Shown: in pieces, positions 12,401-24,600 of the stretch
Position numbering within the stretch: position 1 is the first letter of the stretch
Layout: each line of letters opens with the position of its first letter
DNA from: Plecoglossus altivelis
Taxonomy: Eukaryota > Chordata > Actinopteri > Osmeriformes > Plecoglossidae
Length of the DNA stretch: 64,000 bases
Assembly (NCBI GenBank): GCA_036571765.1
Contig: BROE01000007.1
Span: 6,984,090-7,048,089 of the forward strand
Direction: 5' to 3'
Notes under the pieces: generated by a model
Database searches by the model: none
What the model saw: only the letters and a program-made list of their open reading frames with translations
Told to the model about the DNA's origin: nothing
Made by a program: the position numbers and the translations under genes

Positions 12401-13490
12401 ATCAAGTTTCCTACCATGCTATTCTGTCGGTGTGTCTCTATAGACTGTATCCTGTATATAACACTGCATTATTAACCTCTGTGATGTGCTGTAGTTGGCA
12501 GCGTCAGCCCCCCAGGTGACTCCCCAGACAGCAGGGGGTCCAGCAGGCTAGGCAGCACCGAGGAGGAGGCCTCCCTGGCTCCCACCATCCCTTCGCTCTC
12601 CCAGAGCCACACCTCCAGGAGCATCAGGGGGCCTCCTCTGCTCGATTACCCCAGCTACATGGCTCGACTCCTGGCTGTGGACCAGCCTAGCCCGCTGGCC
12701 AGCCCTGGGAGTAGCAGCCCAGAGACAACCCCCACAGCCACCACTGAAGAGAAGGTGAGACGTCTACTGTTCAGAATAACAGGAAACATAGGTTGATGAC
12801 ATTTATTTATTAGAGAAGACACAATCGAGGAACAGAGGAGGGCTTCACTATGTTTTAGAATCACATGGTCTCAGCAGAAATGTCTATTGTAGATTGTTCA
12901 TGCTGTCTCCACATTCATTATTCTAGTGTGTAACACAGACTCAGCTGTTTCATGATCTCCCACAGTGCACCTGCAACCTCTCAGATTTCCCAGAGGAGGG
13001 CCAAACCGAGTGGGTCAATGCGCTGATTGGTCGAATATTCTGGGACTTTTTGAGGGAGAAGTACTGGGCTGACCTAGTCTCCCACAAGATCCAGAAAAAG
13101 CTGAGCAAGATAAGAGTGAGTGTGTGCTCATGATGGTGCATGTTTTACAGAAATGCAGTAATGGAGTATAATGATATATCATGTGTGTGTTTACCTGCAG
13201 CTGCCTTATTTCATGAATGAGCTGACTCTGACAGAGCTGGACATGGGATCCTGTTTGCCTCAAGTGAACCGAACCTCCAGACCAGTGGTCAACCAGAGAG
13301 GCAATAACTACACACACAACTATGTCACATACTCTAACACACACTTAGTCTTATTCTGGGATAGACAGATCTAGATGTGGCCTACATGTCTGACTGTGTA
13401 TAATATGAGATGTTCTTTATCTTGTCGTAATCTCTCTGAACCATGGGGCCGTTACCTCTTGCTAGGAACACACAGCAAGCCATGTTGATA

Positions 13491-13522
<32 letters not shown>

Positions 13523-16288
13523 CCCCAACATCCCCGTTCCTATGCAGCAGGTCTAAGTAGTGCTTAGGAGGGATTTGCTGCTCTGGAGGAGAGAGAGTGG
13601 ATCACCCAGGCGTTCCACATCAATCTCCCCCCTTCTCTTCCTCTGCATTCTCCACGTCCATCCGTACGCTGATTACGCAACAACCTGCATCACATCCCAC
13701 CCTGCCCCCCTCGCCCCTCCCACCCGCCCCCCAGCCCCACCCTCACCTCCGTGTCATCCTGGCTCTGTTATTCTAATCTACCGTAATTTACCATAATTTG
13801 GCAAGGTCTCATAATCACAGCAAATCCATTTAATCTGCTTCCAGAGTAGCTCTTGTAGGGCTGATGACACGGCCATTGTCTTTGCATAATTAGTTGTCTG
13901 AGCAATGTTGTTCAGGCCGTGAGGCCACAGAGCAGGAGGGATTACATGTCATATACTGTTCTGGATAGCACTTGCTAAAGACTTTTGATTTCGTTGAAAA
14001 TGTTCACATTCTATAAAGCAGGGATTCTGAGAAAGTGCTGCTTCTATCCCATAATATTTCTAACACCATGTTTAGGCCTGATCTGGATTACGCTACAGTA
14101 GAGCTCCCCATGCGTGTGCACGTGCCCATGCTTGCTCCACCCTGACTGCGTGTGTGTGCATGCCTCCGCCCCTCTGTTCTAACCCCTCTCCCCTCCTCCT
14201 TCCCCCAGGCCTTTGGCTGGAGCTGGACGTGGTGTACACAGGGGCCCTCCAAATGACCCTGCAGACCAAGTTCAACCTGTCCAGACTGGGTAGGGAGGGT
14301 AAGGAGGGGGGTCTGGACACGGACAGCCTGGCTGAGACCAGCAGCACGGGGTCAGTACTCATTTCTTCTGTAGTTTTTTTAAAGCCCGTTTATTGACCTG
14401 GGATGCATGCAATGTACTGGAGGGTATGGCATTGAGAAAGCTATTATTCCATGCCCTGTGTGTGTGTCTCGACAAGATAACCGTCACCCAGAGAGAGACA
14501 GACAGTCGAGGGTCCGGTCCACTTCATCAGATAGACAAGCGCCCCCTTCTGCCCCAACACAGCCTACAGGATGGATAAACACAGCATTAGCTTGATGAGC
14601 TGAACCCATGCCAGGCGATAGTCTGGAGATGAAAAGGGCTCACGCAGTCTGTGTTGTCGTGACCTCAGTGCCGTTGTGGGTTGTGTCTACCCGGCCGTAC
14701 TGTACAGTCACTATGGTTATGCGTTTGTTCTTAGAATGCTATGCTTGAAAACAATATTTTCTTTCTAAAGGTTGATTCTATGAACCTCCCCCCCAAGGTC
14801 TCGATCTGTCCTTGCTACGCTGGCTGACAGTGACGAAGAGTCATCCAGCGCTGGTTCCTCCGACGAGGAAGAGCTCCTGCTCTCCGAGCCCCAAGGCATT
14901 GTGGGAGAAAAAGGGACGCCACTTGGAGCTGAGGGGTGAGAAAGAAGCGAGGACGGTGGGGGAGGGAAGAGGAGAGGGAGTGGTTAGAGGGTGGAAGATA
15001 GAGGAGTTTAGAAGAGGGAGGGATGGGGAAAGATGGACAGTATAAGAGAGGTTGACGGAGGATGAAGGGATAGAAATAGAGACAGGGAACTTCTCATTAT
15101 TTTAATCTTTGGAGAGTTTTGATATTTGACCTCCTAGTGTGAAATTCCAATCACGGAGCATTATGCTAAGTCATCTCACGTTAACTCCCCCTCTCTCTAC
15201 ATATAGATCATTCAATCTCTTCCCCCCCTCTCTCTTTCCCTCTCTTTCTATCGTACTTCTTCTCTTGTCCTCTCCTGGTCTCCACAGCGTGGCTGCGGGC
15301 GGAGGTAAGACAGGGAGGAGGCTGCTCAGATTCGTGGACAAGATCGCCAAGTCCAAGTACTTCCAGAAGGCGACAGAGAATGAGTTCATCAAGAAGAAGA
15401 TTGAGGAGATGTCCAACACACCACTGCTGCTGGCCGTGGAGGTGCAGGAGCTGTCTGGCCCACTCGTGATAAACATACCACCCCCACCAACTGACAGGAT
15501 ATGGTACGACCCACTGTGACTGTCATCAGCAATTGTAGAATGGTATAAGACATCAGGATGGTTTGTCCACTTCTGCGTGAATGGAAACTGTTATTTGGCT
15601 CGTGAGTAATGTGGGTAATGTGTGTGTGTGCGTGTGTGTGCATGCTTGCGTGTGTGCGTGCGTGCGTGCGTGTGTATCTTCAGGTACAGCTTCAGTGAGC
15701 CTCCCAGGCTGGACCTGCGTGTGCGGCCCAAGCTTGGTGAGAGGGAGGTGACCTTCTGTCATGTGACCGAGTGGATCGAGAGGAAGCTGCAGGATGAGTT
15801 CCAGGTCCCAGCCTTTCATTCCCCCCTCACTCCTCCCTCCATCACTCCTGCCAGTCTTTCCTCCCTCACTCCTCCCCCTATCACTCCTCCCAGCCTTTCC
15901 TTCCTTCCTCCCTCACTCCTCCTTCCATCACTCTTCCCAGCCTTTCCACTATCACTCCTCCCTCCATCACACCGTTCATCTGTTCATTACCTTGTCTTTG
16001 CCTTGTCTTCTCCTTTCTCAGTGGCTCTCTGCTTCTTCTTCTTCTTCTCTGCTCCACACAGCCTCTCATTAGGAACCCAACTCTCCAGCTGACTTCACTT
16101 TTATCTGTTCCTTTCAGAAAGTGTTTGTGTTACCCAACATGGATGACATCTACCTTCCTCTGATGCATTCTGGGATGGAGGGTCCTCCTGGATATCAGTG
16201 CAGCCCAGCTCCACCGACTCCCTCTCGTAGATCCTCCCTGGACTTGATAGAGAGAATCCCTCCAGAAGACCCAACTGACTCGAAATAG
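9475..16288 (+). CDS. tex2: Testis-expressed 2 family, SMP-domain ER lipid-transfer protein (11 coding exons)
   Basis: TEX2 proteins sit in the ER membrane and are thought to move lipids at ER contact sites through an SMP domain. Coding exons: 9475-10926, 11661-11861, 12053-12329, 12495-12754, 12966-13115, 13201-13300, 14209-14350, 14798-14935, 15288-15503, 15684-15804, 16118-16288. All phases match, giving 1,075 residues; human TEX2 is about 1,130. The N-terminal half is Ser/Pro-rich and low-complexity, with the family blocks LASLVKSLSTELELKEG, LNLHLWKQLTQPKGR and FFKMELEDTRRKLTEAM. A hydrophobic hairpin lies at residues about 405-447. A PH-like region follows in exons 2-3, and the SMP domain runs from about residue 735 (FPEEGQTEWVNALIGRIFW, then LPYFMNELTLTELDMG) to near the end (PNMDDIYLPLMHSGM). 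Intron 6 (13301-14208) uses a GC donor. Fish carry tex2 and a tex2-like paralogue, and I cannot tell which this is. Confidence 0.93.
13760..13985. promoter_or_regulatory. Candidate conserved non-coding element in tex2 intron 6
   Basis: Unlike the repeat-rich DNA around it, this stretch is complex, AT-balanced and dense in homeodomain-type ATTA/TAAT cores, including gcataattag. It resembles vertebrate developmental enhancers in texture. There is no open frame of note. This is a pattern judgement only. Confidence 0.25.
15805..16010. repeat. Pyrimidine-rich imperfect tandem repeat, last tex2 intron
   Basis: Units resembling cctccctcactcctcccatc recur about ten times with drift, filling most of the 313-bp intron between the last two tex2 exons. 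Confidence 0.8.
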
Positions 16289-16457
16289 TGCCTCCTGGTG
16301 GACCAACAACTCTATAAACAACACACACATTGAAAACTCCCATGTTTACATGTGACAGACAGTACCGTAATGTGTGTAAGCACGCTGTTTTGATTGTTTA
16401 CAGTTCGATCTTGTTTTGAGCGTTCCATATTTATTATGACAGAAAAGAAAATCATCA

Positions 16458-16500
16458 AATAAAAGCAAGAATAAAGTCATATTTTGAATGCCTTTTTATT
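16458..16500. terminator. Back-to-back poly(A) signals of tex2 and the rnf151-like gene
   Basis: On the plus strand AATAAA occurs at 16458-16463 and again near 16470-16475, about 170-180 bp past the tex2 stop. On the minus strand AATAAA occupies 16500-16495, about 285 bp past the stop of the convergent rnf151-like gene. Another plus-strand AATAAA lies near 16555. The two transcripts therefore end within tens of bases of each other and probably overlap. Confidence 0.65.
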
Positions 16501-16783
16501 CATGCAAATTGTTTGCTGTTTCCCATTGTAGTGTTGGACAAACATCTCTCCGACAATAAAAATTTAAGAATAAACGAACCTCAAAACAGGTCAATGCATC
16601 TTTTATAAAGCCTGGCGTTGCCACGGTTGCATCCTATGTTCTTTCCACTGTGTTCCCCCCTGTGATGTTATCTGTTCTACTTCCTGTTGTCTCCCTCCAT
16701 GAACACCCCCACCCACCAATACGTTGTTTCCCAAATGACCTCATAACACCAGGAGAAGAATCTTTAATGAAGATGCTGCTATT

Positions 16784-18512
16784 CTAGGGGCTACTGTTGC
16801 TACTGTTGCTACTGTTGCTACTGGTGCTGTTCTCGTCTGTTGTCTGCTCCTCTCCTCTGTCCCCTCTCTCCTCTCCTCCTCCCATCCTACCTCCTGCCTC
16901 TCCCCCCTGCACACCCCCCTCCAGCAAACCCAAGCTCTTGCTGATCAGGTCCACCTGCTTCCTCATGTGAGTCATGGCGCTCTGCACTCGACTAATCTTC
17001 CTGCCAAGCGCTCTGGCGATGGCCCTGTGACTCTGCCTCTGGGTCTCCACCTGCTGCTTCAGCTGCCTGGGGGGACAGATCTGAGATCAGTTCAGGAGTC
17101 TGGAGTCTGGGACCTCTCTGCACAGCTGTGGTTAGAATGGGCTGATCTGAGATCAGCTACATGCTGGCAGAATATTATATATGTATACACGACAGAATAT
17201 TCAAAGCAGTCCTTGCCTTGTCAAACCGAAGAAGAGCACCTAACTCCTAACAAACATCTCACAATTCAACTAACCTTCCGCAACCTTCTCTGAAGTAAAG
17301 GCCCAGATTCAAAACAAAGCCAACACATCAGAGCCTGAGTATGTCTCCAGGGGTCAGACTGCCTCGCCCACTGACCTGTAGCAGTTGTGCTGAGTCCTGG
17401 TGGCTTGGGTGAGTGTGGTGCCACAGCCCATGGAGCAAAGCTGGGTCCAGTGACTGCAGTGGCGGGCATGGCTCTCTAGGTGGTGCCGGGGCACCTGGGC
17501 AGAGCAGCCCTGGTGAAGGCAGCGCACCTCCTGGAAGAGGCAGCAGGAGGAGTGCAGGGACTCGTCTGACAGCAGGAAGGTGGAGGAACAGCCCTCGTTG
17601 GCACACTGGAGGAGAGGATATTTTAAACGTGGCTATTTGTCATGTGAAGTGTTGGTAGAAAGAGCACTCCTCGAGTAAGAAAGATACAGTTGATTTAAGA
17701 AACTGAGGAGCAGCTCGCTTTCACAGTGAGTCTCAGTTCAACAGCAGAACCTCATCCTGCTGTCTGGTCCAGGGAGGGGGAGGGGTGCCTTACCTTGACT
17801 CTCAGACGTCCTATGGTTTTGTTCAGCTTGTACATGGCCATCAACAGACTGGGCTTGACTAGCTTCCTACAGCACGGGCATGAATCCTGCCTGCAGCACA
17901 CATGCACAGCTCCCATTCACATGGATCAGGACTCATGAACAAAACACCTTCACACAGCTCGGCCTTGAGAAACCAGTCGAATGCTTTCTGGTTTTCTTGA
18001 GATGTGAGAATAACTTGTGTTTCATTGGGTGGTTGATTGATCTAGTGTCTGATCAGTCGGTCATCCGTTGACGTGTCTGGATGTTTCTGAAGGAGAGGAG
18101 TGTATCTACGGAGTGCGTGTGGCAAGGATGATGTGCTGGGTACCTCTGAATCCACTGCAGGATGCAGCTCTTGCAGAACACATGGTTACAGGCTGTTCTG
18201 ACGGGACACCTTAGCACACACCTGCAGATGGTGCAGATCAGCTCACTGTCTGGAGCCTCCACAAACAGGTCTAGATCGTAACCCCCGCTCTGGAACACAC
18301 ACACACACACGTATGCATACACACGTATGCATACGCATGCATGCATACACATGCAAACACTCATGGACACACACACTTGTCAAATATACAGTGGCTCCAC
18401 AGTATACTACGCTATGCAGTAAATGAACAAAGCCAATTTGAGTATAAGGTAATCATTTATGTGATCTCATTCAGAACTGATTTGAATTTGACCTAGCTTC
18501 ATAACTCACCAT
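16784..18512 (-). CDS. rnf151: RING finger protein 151-like, RING + TRAF-type zinc fingers (5 exons)
   Basis: RNF151 belongs to the RNF41/TRAF-like RING proteins and is linked to spermatid development in mammals. Exons read leftwards: 18512-18510, 18289-18144, 17890-17794, 17605-17376, 17066-16784. Phases match, giving 252 residues (human 245). Exon 1 contributes only the ATG, followed at once by gtgagt; spliced, the protein opens MSGGYDLDLF, matching the family opening. The C3HC4 RING lies at residues about 20-58 (ICTIC, then NHVFCKSCILQW, then SCPCCR). A MYKLNKTIGRL linker follows, then Cys/His fingers (CANEGCSS, CLHQGCSAQVPRHHLESHARHC) and a C-terminal coiled coil (QLKQQVETQRQSHRAIARAL). 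The tail is Gly/Glu-rich and ends in Asn-Ser-Ser repeats written by a 9-bp tandem repeat. It converges on tex2. The neighbours msrb1 and noxo1 support the RNF151 call over RNF41. Confidence 0.9.
18298..18375. repeat. (CA)n and CATGCATA-type simple repeat
   Basis: Simple repeat of CA units passing into alternating cgtatgcataca motifs, directly upstream (on the minus strand) of rnf151-like exon 2. Reading the exon frame back into it gives a Cys/Val-rich artefact with Met codons, which should not be taken as the N-terminus. Confidence 0.9.
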
Positions 18513-21500
18513 GTTTCACTGTTCTGTTGTGAACTTTTATGCGATCACACTTAATGCAAGTGATACTTTCACAGCTCCCTTGCATTATCCCGCTGGCAAT
18601 GCCACATACGCATGCGTACCTAACAATACAAACAACACAAACAGCCACCGCATCACAACAATAGGCTGCACAGCTAAAACACCCCTGGAAACTGAGCTCA
18701 TTCAGCTGGTCCAGCAGGGGAAGACCCAGATTAGAGAGGCCTAGTTCCAGACCCAGCCAATCCTGAACATGCACACTGTTCAGCATCTCTCTCTGTCTCT
18801 CTTTCACAGAAGAGGAGAGACAGTGGCTGTGGTGGCACCAGCCAGTGTTTTCCTGGAGTTTGTACTCATTCTCTCGATGTTCTGTCAGTGTGAGGGAGCT
18901 GGAACCAGCGGAGCTCTCAGAAATCCATAGAGGTTTCTGCTCTGACGTTTCTATCACACAGCTGTTATGGAGCTTGCTCGTATTTCATTTTTCATATTTG
19001 CCGGGGGCAACACGAGCTGAGGTTCGCTATTGTCAAGGATTTGTGTATTGCTGTCTGTGAGTTTGGGTGTGTGACCTGCAGCAGCTAGAGGAGAAGTTGT
19101 ATTGTTGTTGTTCACAAGCAGGCCTGCCAGTATATCTTCTTTCACGTTTTGTTTGTGCTTCGATTTCACGTCTTGTGAAATCTATTCTGGGGAGAGAATA
19201 TGTTTGTCGATGACTCAAGGACATAATCAAACCAGCGTTTCACAGTCTCACGTTTTACGGTCTCCCTCCACTATTTACACTATTCAAGGAAGTCTTGCTC
19301 AGCCTTGACATGACAGGAAGGAGAGGAAATGTCATCAAGCTTATCAAAACACTTGTAAATGACCTACTATAAAAACAGTGGCTCGAAAATACTGATACGT
19401 TCCTGAGATAGTCATGCATTACTGGCAGACCTCCATGAGAGATTATACTGTAAATGTATAGCATTGTTTAAAAAGGAGATCTATATCAAGGTTCTTGTTT
19501 AATGTATGTTTTAAACAATGTTGGCAAAGGTTCAATCTAAACCTAAGGGACCTCTGTGTGAGTGTGTCAAAAGGCCCCCAGACACTGGATGTTACAGGAC
19601 TGTTCTGGATGGTACGGTGCTGTTATGTGTAAGGGCTCTCACCCATTCAGAGACAATGGGTGTCAATGTGGAACATGTCAGTTTAATGATGAACCATCAC
19701 TCCAATGTGGCAAAAACAGTGACACGTAGGATGAGAGCACAAATGCTGGCATGTTTACAGGCACGTGAACAACTCCCACTTAAACAAACATACACGTCAT
19801 AAACGGAAAAATAATCGTTGTATGATCGTACGCGTGAGTGATCGCGGAGCAGAAGTGTTTCCCAGCAAGTACGTGCCTAATCACACTTCCTCCTTGTGCT
19901 TATTTAAAGACACAGTTGGTCCTTTGTGGATAATATGAAGCCACTCCCACAAAGGGGTGACCACATCCACATCCATCCAAGAAAACGTGCATCATGTCAG
20001 CTGGGAAATACTTCTGCAGGGCATGAACGCACTGAGTAACAACAGTCAAACATTACAGGCTTTCATGACGGGACCAAAGTCAGTCACGTCAGCAACATTA
20101 AAGTAGGAAGGTGCCACTTGGTTGGTGGGTGAGGAAAGTTATCATTTTATCATCAGACTGTGCTCATGCCAACTGGCAGCCAGACCAAGGTTTTATACTA
20201 CAAAGCAGATACAGCATCTCAATAAAAAGACATACTATACAGACAACTATTGGTTTAAGTAGGTCCATGATGAATGAAAAATGGATGTGTTCAGTGACTG
20301 TGGTGACAGTACCACTTTGACATTAGGTAATGGGACTGGTTATGCTGTTCAACATCACTCTCAAAAAGCCAATGTTACAGCTTTCACTGCCTCTGTAAAT
20401 GTAGCAATTAAACAAAGAAGGTCCATCAACACATTGCTTTTCTCTTTTCCTTCACATTACTGGAAGAACAGCCCTCATGGAACATCTGCTTCTAGCCACG
20501 ATTGCAGCTGATCTGTCGTAATTCTGAATCTGTGCGTTTCACTTCATCTAATGTTGTCACGCTTTTCATTTGTGATTTGGCAGCATCTGCCTCTACACTC
20601 TTGAGCATCTGCTTGCGTGATGATTTCCTGGATATTCCTGAGTGTGATGAGTGTGTGGGTGTGTTTGTTGGGGGTGTGTGTGGATAAGTGTGTTGGTGAC
20701 AGTCAGGCTATTTACAGTTTATATGATCCCTTATCAGGCTTGGCTCCAGAACAAATAAAATAGGCGGCATTGTGTACATTGTTCTTTTATAGGAGGCACA
20801 GAGTTCTAGATTGGGGCGAGGAGGCGGGTGGAGGGGGGGGGGCCTGTCAATACCCGCTGTCAACAATTACTTTTATACGAGCATTCGTATGACGATCAAT
20901 TAAACAATTGGCTGTTTATCTTGTTCTTCTTAAATATAAAGGAAACCATGTACTAGTGATGGTTTGGTCTGTTTTTTTAATTCTCATTGTAAAAGTGTGA
21001 AGTGCTCATCTACAGTGCAGTTAGACAACAACCAACAAAAACGTAAAGCATAGACGTAAAAGTGACTTTACATTGTTCAAATCAACATTACAAAGGGTGT
21101 GCACAGTATACACAGTGAACTTCCAGATCCCCTTCATTGATAAATGGTTACAGTAATGTTCCACTATGGAATAACAAACTTTAGATATCAGTGAAAAGAC
21201 GTATCAAACCTAGAGTATCGACCATACAAATAATGAGAGTATCATTCTGATGTTTATAAACATTCACTTGAATTACTATCTCACTGAAAAGGAAAACGTT
21301 AAAAAAAAAACAGATTTTCATTTTGAATGTAACATTAAATCACCATAATGTGTACTTATGTAACTTAACAACTATCTTGATTTCTCTGAACAGCCGACAC
21401 TATCTCTTGTTCACGTTGCAGTACTAAAGTGCAGAACAACAATAACAACATACAGGAATGTACAGTATATGAGGCGTATTCAACATACAGTCGAAGATGC

Positions 21501-21663
21501 AATGTACAATATAGGGCATCAAAATCAAAGGGATTCGAATTTTGCTAACTCACTTCAACATCTGTCTGACAGTTGTCGTGTTCAACAACACCCTTGCTCC
21601 ATTTGTATCAAGTTCCCTTTCTTCATCTGTCAATAACCTGGTGTTCCACCCTTTCCTCCCTCT
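18513..21663. other. Intergenic between rnf151-like and noxo1
   Basis: Both neighbours are on the minus strand, so the left part should hold the rnf151-like promoter and 5' UTR and the right part (about 20.9-21.66 kb, AT-rich) the noxo1 3' UTR. I see no coding exon. A 9-G run lies near 20835. TBL3 and GFER, which flank NOXO1 in mammals, are not present in this interval. Confidence 0.5.
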
Positions 21664-24600
21664 CTAGAAGGTCAGGACAAGGCTAGGCTGGGCCACGAGT
21701 CTGGCTCTGGAGGCCAGGGCAGCCTTGCGGGTCATAGTGGTACAGCGGGCCATAATCTCTTGGTCCTGGGGGCGAGGGGGCACCTTGGGGAGAGGCATCC
21801 TACTGGGCCTGCTGCTGAGGACAAGGCTAATGTCAGTGCCACACTGCCCATCGCTGCTCTGCTCAGGCGGGGGGGGTGAGGATGAGGGGCTACCTGCTTG
21901 GATCTGGGGCACACTTCCAGTGAGGGAGGAGGAGGGGCTGGAGGGCTCACTGTCTGAGGAGCTCCTAGAGGAGAAGCTGAATTCAGACCCCGAGCTGGAA
22001 GCATCGAGACTGCTATTCCAGCTCTCGGAGCCCGACTCCTGCCTCTCTATCTGGGCCGGGCGGGGCCAGGCGTCAGACAGGTCAGCCAAAGACTTTGCTT
22101 TCTGGAGCCATTTGGTTTGCTGGGCAGACAAAGGTTTCTCCAGGCTGCTCTCATGCAGGTTGGGATGGTTACGGTTGTCAGATTTGCCGGCCACTGACTG
22201 CATTGCCAGGTTGAGGGAGGACTTATGCAGCTTCCTCTGCAAAAAGTGCAGTTCGGCACGGGGGTTCTGGTAGGGCTGCAGGTACATGCAGGGAACATAG
22301 CCAATTCTGCCGTTGTATCTGTGAAAGATAGGATCACCATGGATAAATAACCAAAACACTTGAAACGCAAGAACAGTTGGATTATTAGATTTGTTATTTC
22401 CTTGGAATCTACAAGAACATCCTGACATGAAATGCCAAGAGCTGTTTCCTTTCAGTCTCCACACCCTCTCCGCGCACGTCGATTGACATTTGAGACAATC
22501 AAGATACAATCTCAGACATATATACACTGCCTCTCCCTTGTCTGTTGTGGCTTCACAATGCCTGTCTAACATGTTACATTGACAGGCCGGGTTGTTCTTG
22601 GTGCGACGCCAAGCGCACAGTTTCTCCTGCCTGTCATAGCCTCAATGATCAGGAGAATGTAAAACAACTTCCTTCTTATTTTTTTCTGGCATATTGAAAT
22701 GTGTTGGCTGAACTGATGTGCTGGCTGAACTGACTCCTGATCACTGGCCCATATTCACACGCTCTGTCATTCCAGTCACTCTACTCAGAGGAAATACACT
22801 CTTAAGAGGTAGGCCTGTTCCTTTAACACTGAGGGAGACTGGATAGACTGTCAGAAGGTTCAGCATACCTGGAGAACCACCAGCCATCATCTGACTTCTT
22901 TAGGACCTCCACCACAGAGCCAATAGGAACAGAGAGCTCGTCATTTTGCTTTGCAGAAAAGGTTCTCACTGCACAGAACAGCATATCTGCAAGAACAGTC
23001 ATGGGGTTAAGGTTGGATAACCAACACCTACTCACACAGTGACACATAACACCCCCATTCAGGAAACATTGATTATGTGGATATCAGTTTATGTCCCATG
23101 AGAAACCTATCAGAAAATGATTGTAGAACTGTTAGGAAGTTATGGCTTGAGGGGAGTATTTCCTGCTGAAGTAACACTGACCTCTAGTGGTTTCAATGTG
23201 GATAAACTACAGTAATGACAGGTCTAATAGATTTTCAATGCAGATCACCAGCAGCTGAAATCTGAGAATTCTCAATGACACTGTCATTATTTAACTGAAA
23301 TAGATCCTCTACTTTACCTCCCAGGAGAATTCCACCCTCCTCTTCTTCCTCCTCCTCCTCCTCCTCTTCGTCACACAACTCCAGGTATGGGGCTGGGAAC
23401 CATGCCAGCCGCTTACTTTCATTCTCAACCAGCCACCAGCCTAGAAACAACCAGAGAGAGGAAGAGAAAAAAAGAAAGAGAAAAGAGAAATCGATAGAGA
23501 CAGAGAAAAAGAGAAAGATTTAAACATAAACCTCCCCAAATCGACTCGGCTCCAGAACAAATGACATGGACGGGCTTTTTCCCCCACACGGGGGTACTAT
23601 TTTTAAAGCATCATTACATAAACTTAGACAGAATTATAACACACTTATTAATACTTTAACATCATTCTTTTTTTTAAGTACACAGCATTGCATTTGGGCA
23701 GGTATTCTCCGTCAATGTCCCTCTCCTAGGAGCCAACCCTGTCCCCCAAAAAACCCTTAACACATGAACCATGAATATTTGGATGGAGACAGACCCCTCT
23801 ACATGAGAGAAGTGTTGAGAAGTCTTTACCTGCTGGGTCTTTAATCAGCACGTCGAGCCTCTCCCCCAGGGCTACTGTAAAGGACCGGTTCAGGGTGTCT
23901 TTTGTCTCGTACGGCGCCACACAGCAATACATCCGCGTCACAAAGGGATGTGTCACATTGCCCATGCTCAGACGCTGGCCTTTGCTGTGGCCTTGCCCCA
24001 GACTCTCAGCCTCCCTCAGGTCCTCCGAGGGCAGGATCATAGTGCTGGTGGAGGAAAGATGTGTGCTGTTATCTTTTCCTCTACCATGTCTGGATGGTAC
24101 TTTTAACAAGATATAAGCACAGGCTGTAAGATACACAATGTACTCTCACTGGCACAAACCCTCAATTTTAATGGAATGTATGTCATGGAGGGTAAAAAAC
24201 CCCTCAATACTTCAATCCCTGTTCTTTGCTAGACAGAGACATTTAAACTATCCATTTGAACACTTTCAAACGTTATTGTAGCATACCTGTTTTTGGCAAA
24301 GTCGGGCTGTAAGTCCTGATCTTTAGGAATGAAGAACTGGATGACCTCTGAACTCTGTGTCACAGAGTAGTCACAGTCAAGCAGTTGGCTGCAGTAGGTC
24401 TCCAGGAGCCTCATGCGAAGCATGGCCTTCCCCGGGCCGCTCTTCTTCTGGAAGTTGGACTTAATGTCTGAGATGAAGCAGAGCAGGAGCAGGGTGAGAG
24501 GGAGATATGGAAACCCAAGCAGACCAGGTGAGTATACTTAGAGTATTCTTAGATTCTGTTCTGTGAACAGTCAGTTGAAACTTTACCTCTGAATTTAGGA

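Noticed and set aside
18053..18376. N-terminal extension of the rnf151-like protein starting in the CA repeat
   Set aside because: The frame is open only because of the simple repeat; a clean acceptor lies before SGGYDLDLF and an ATG-only exon fits upstream.
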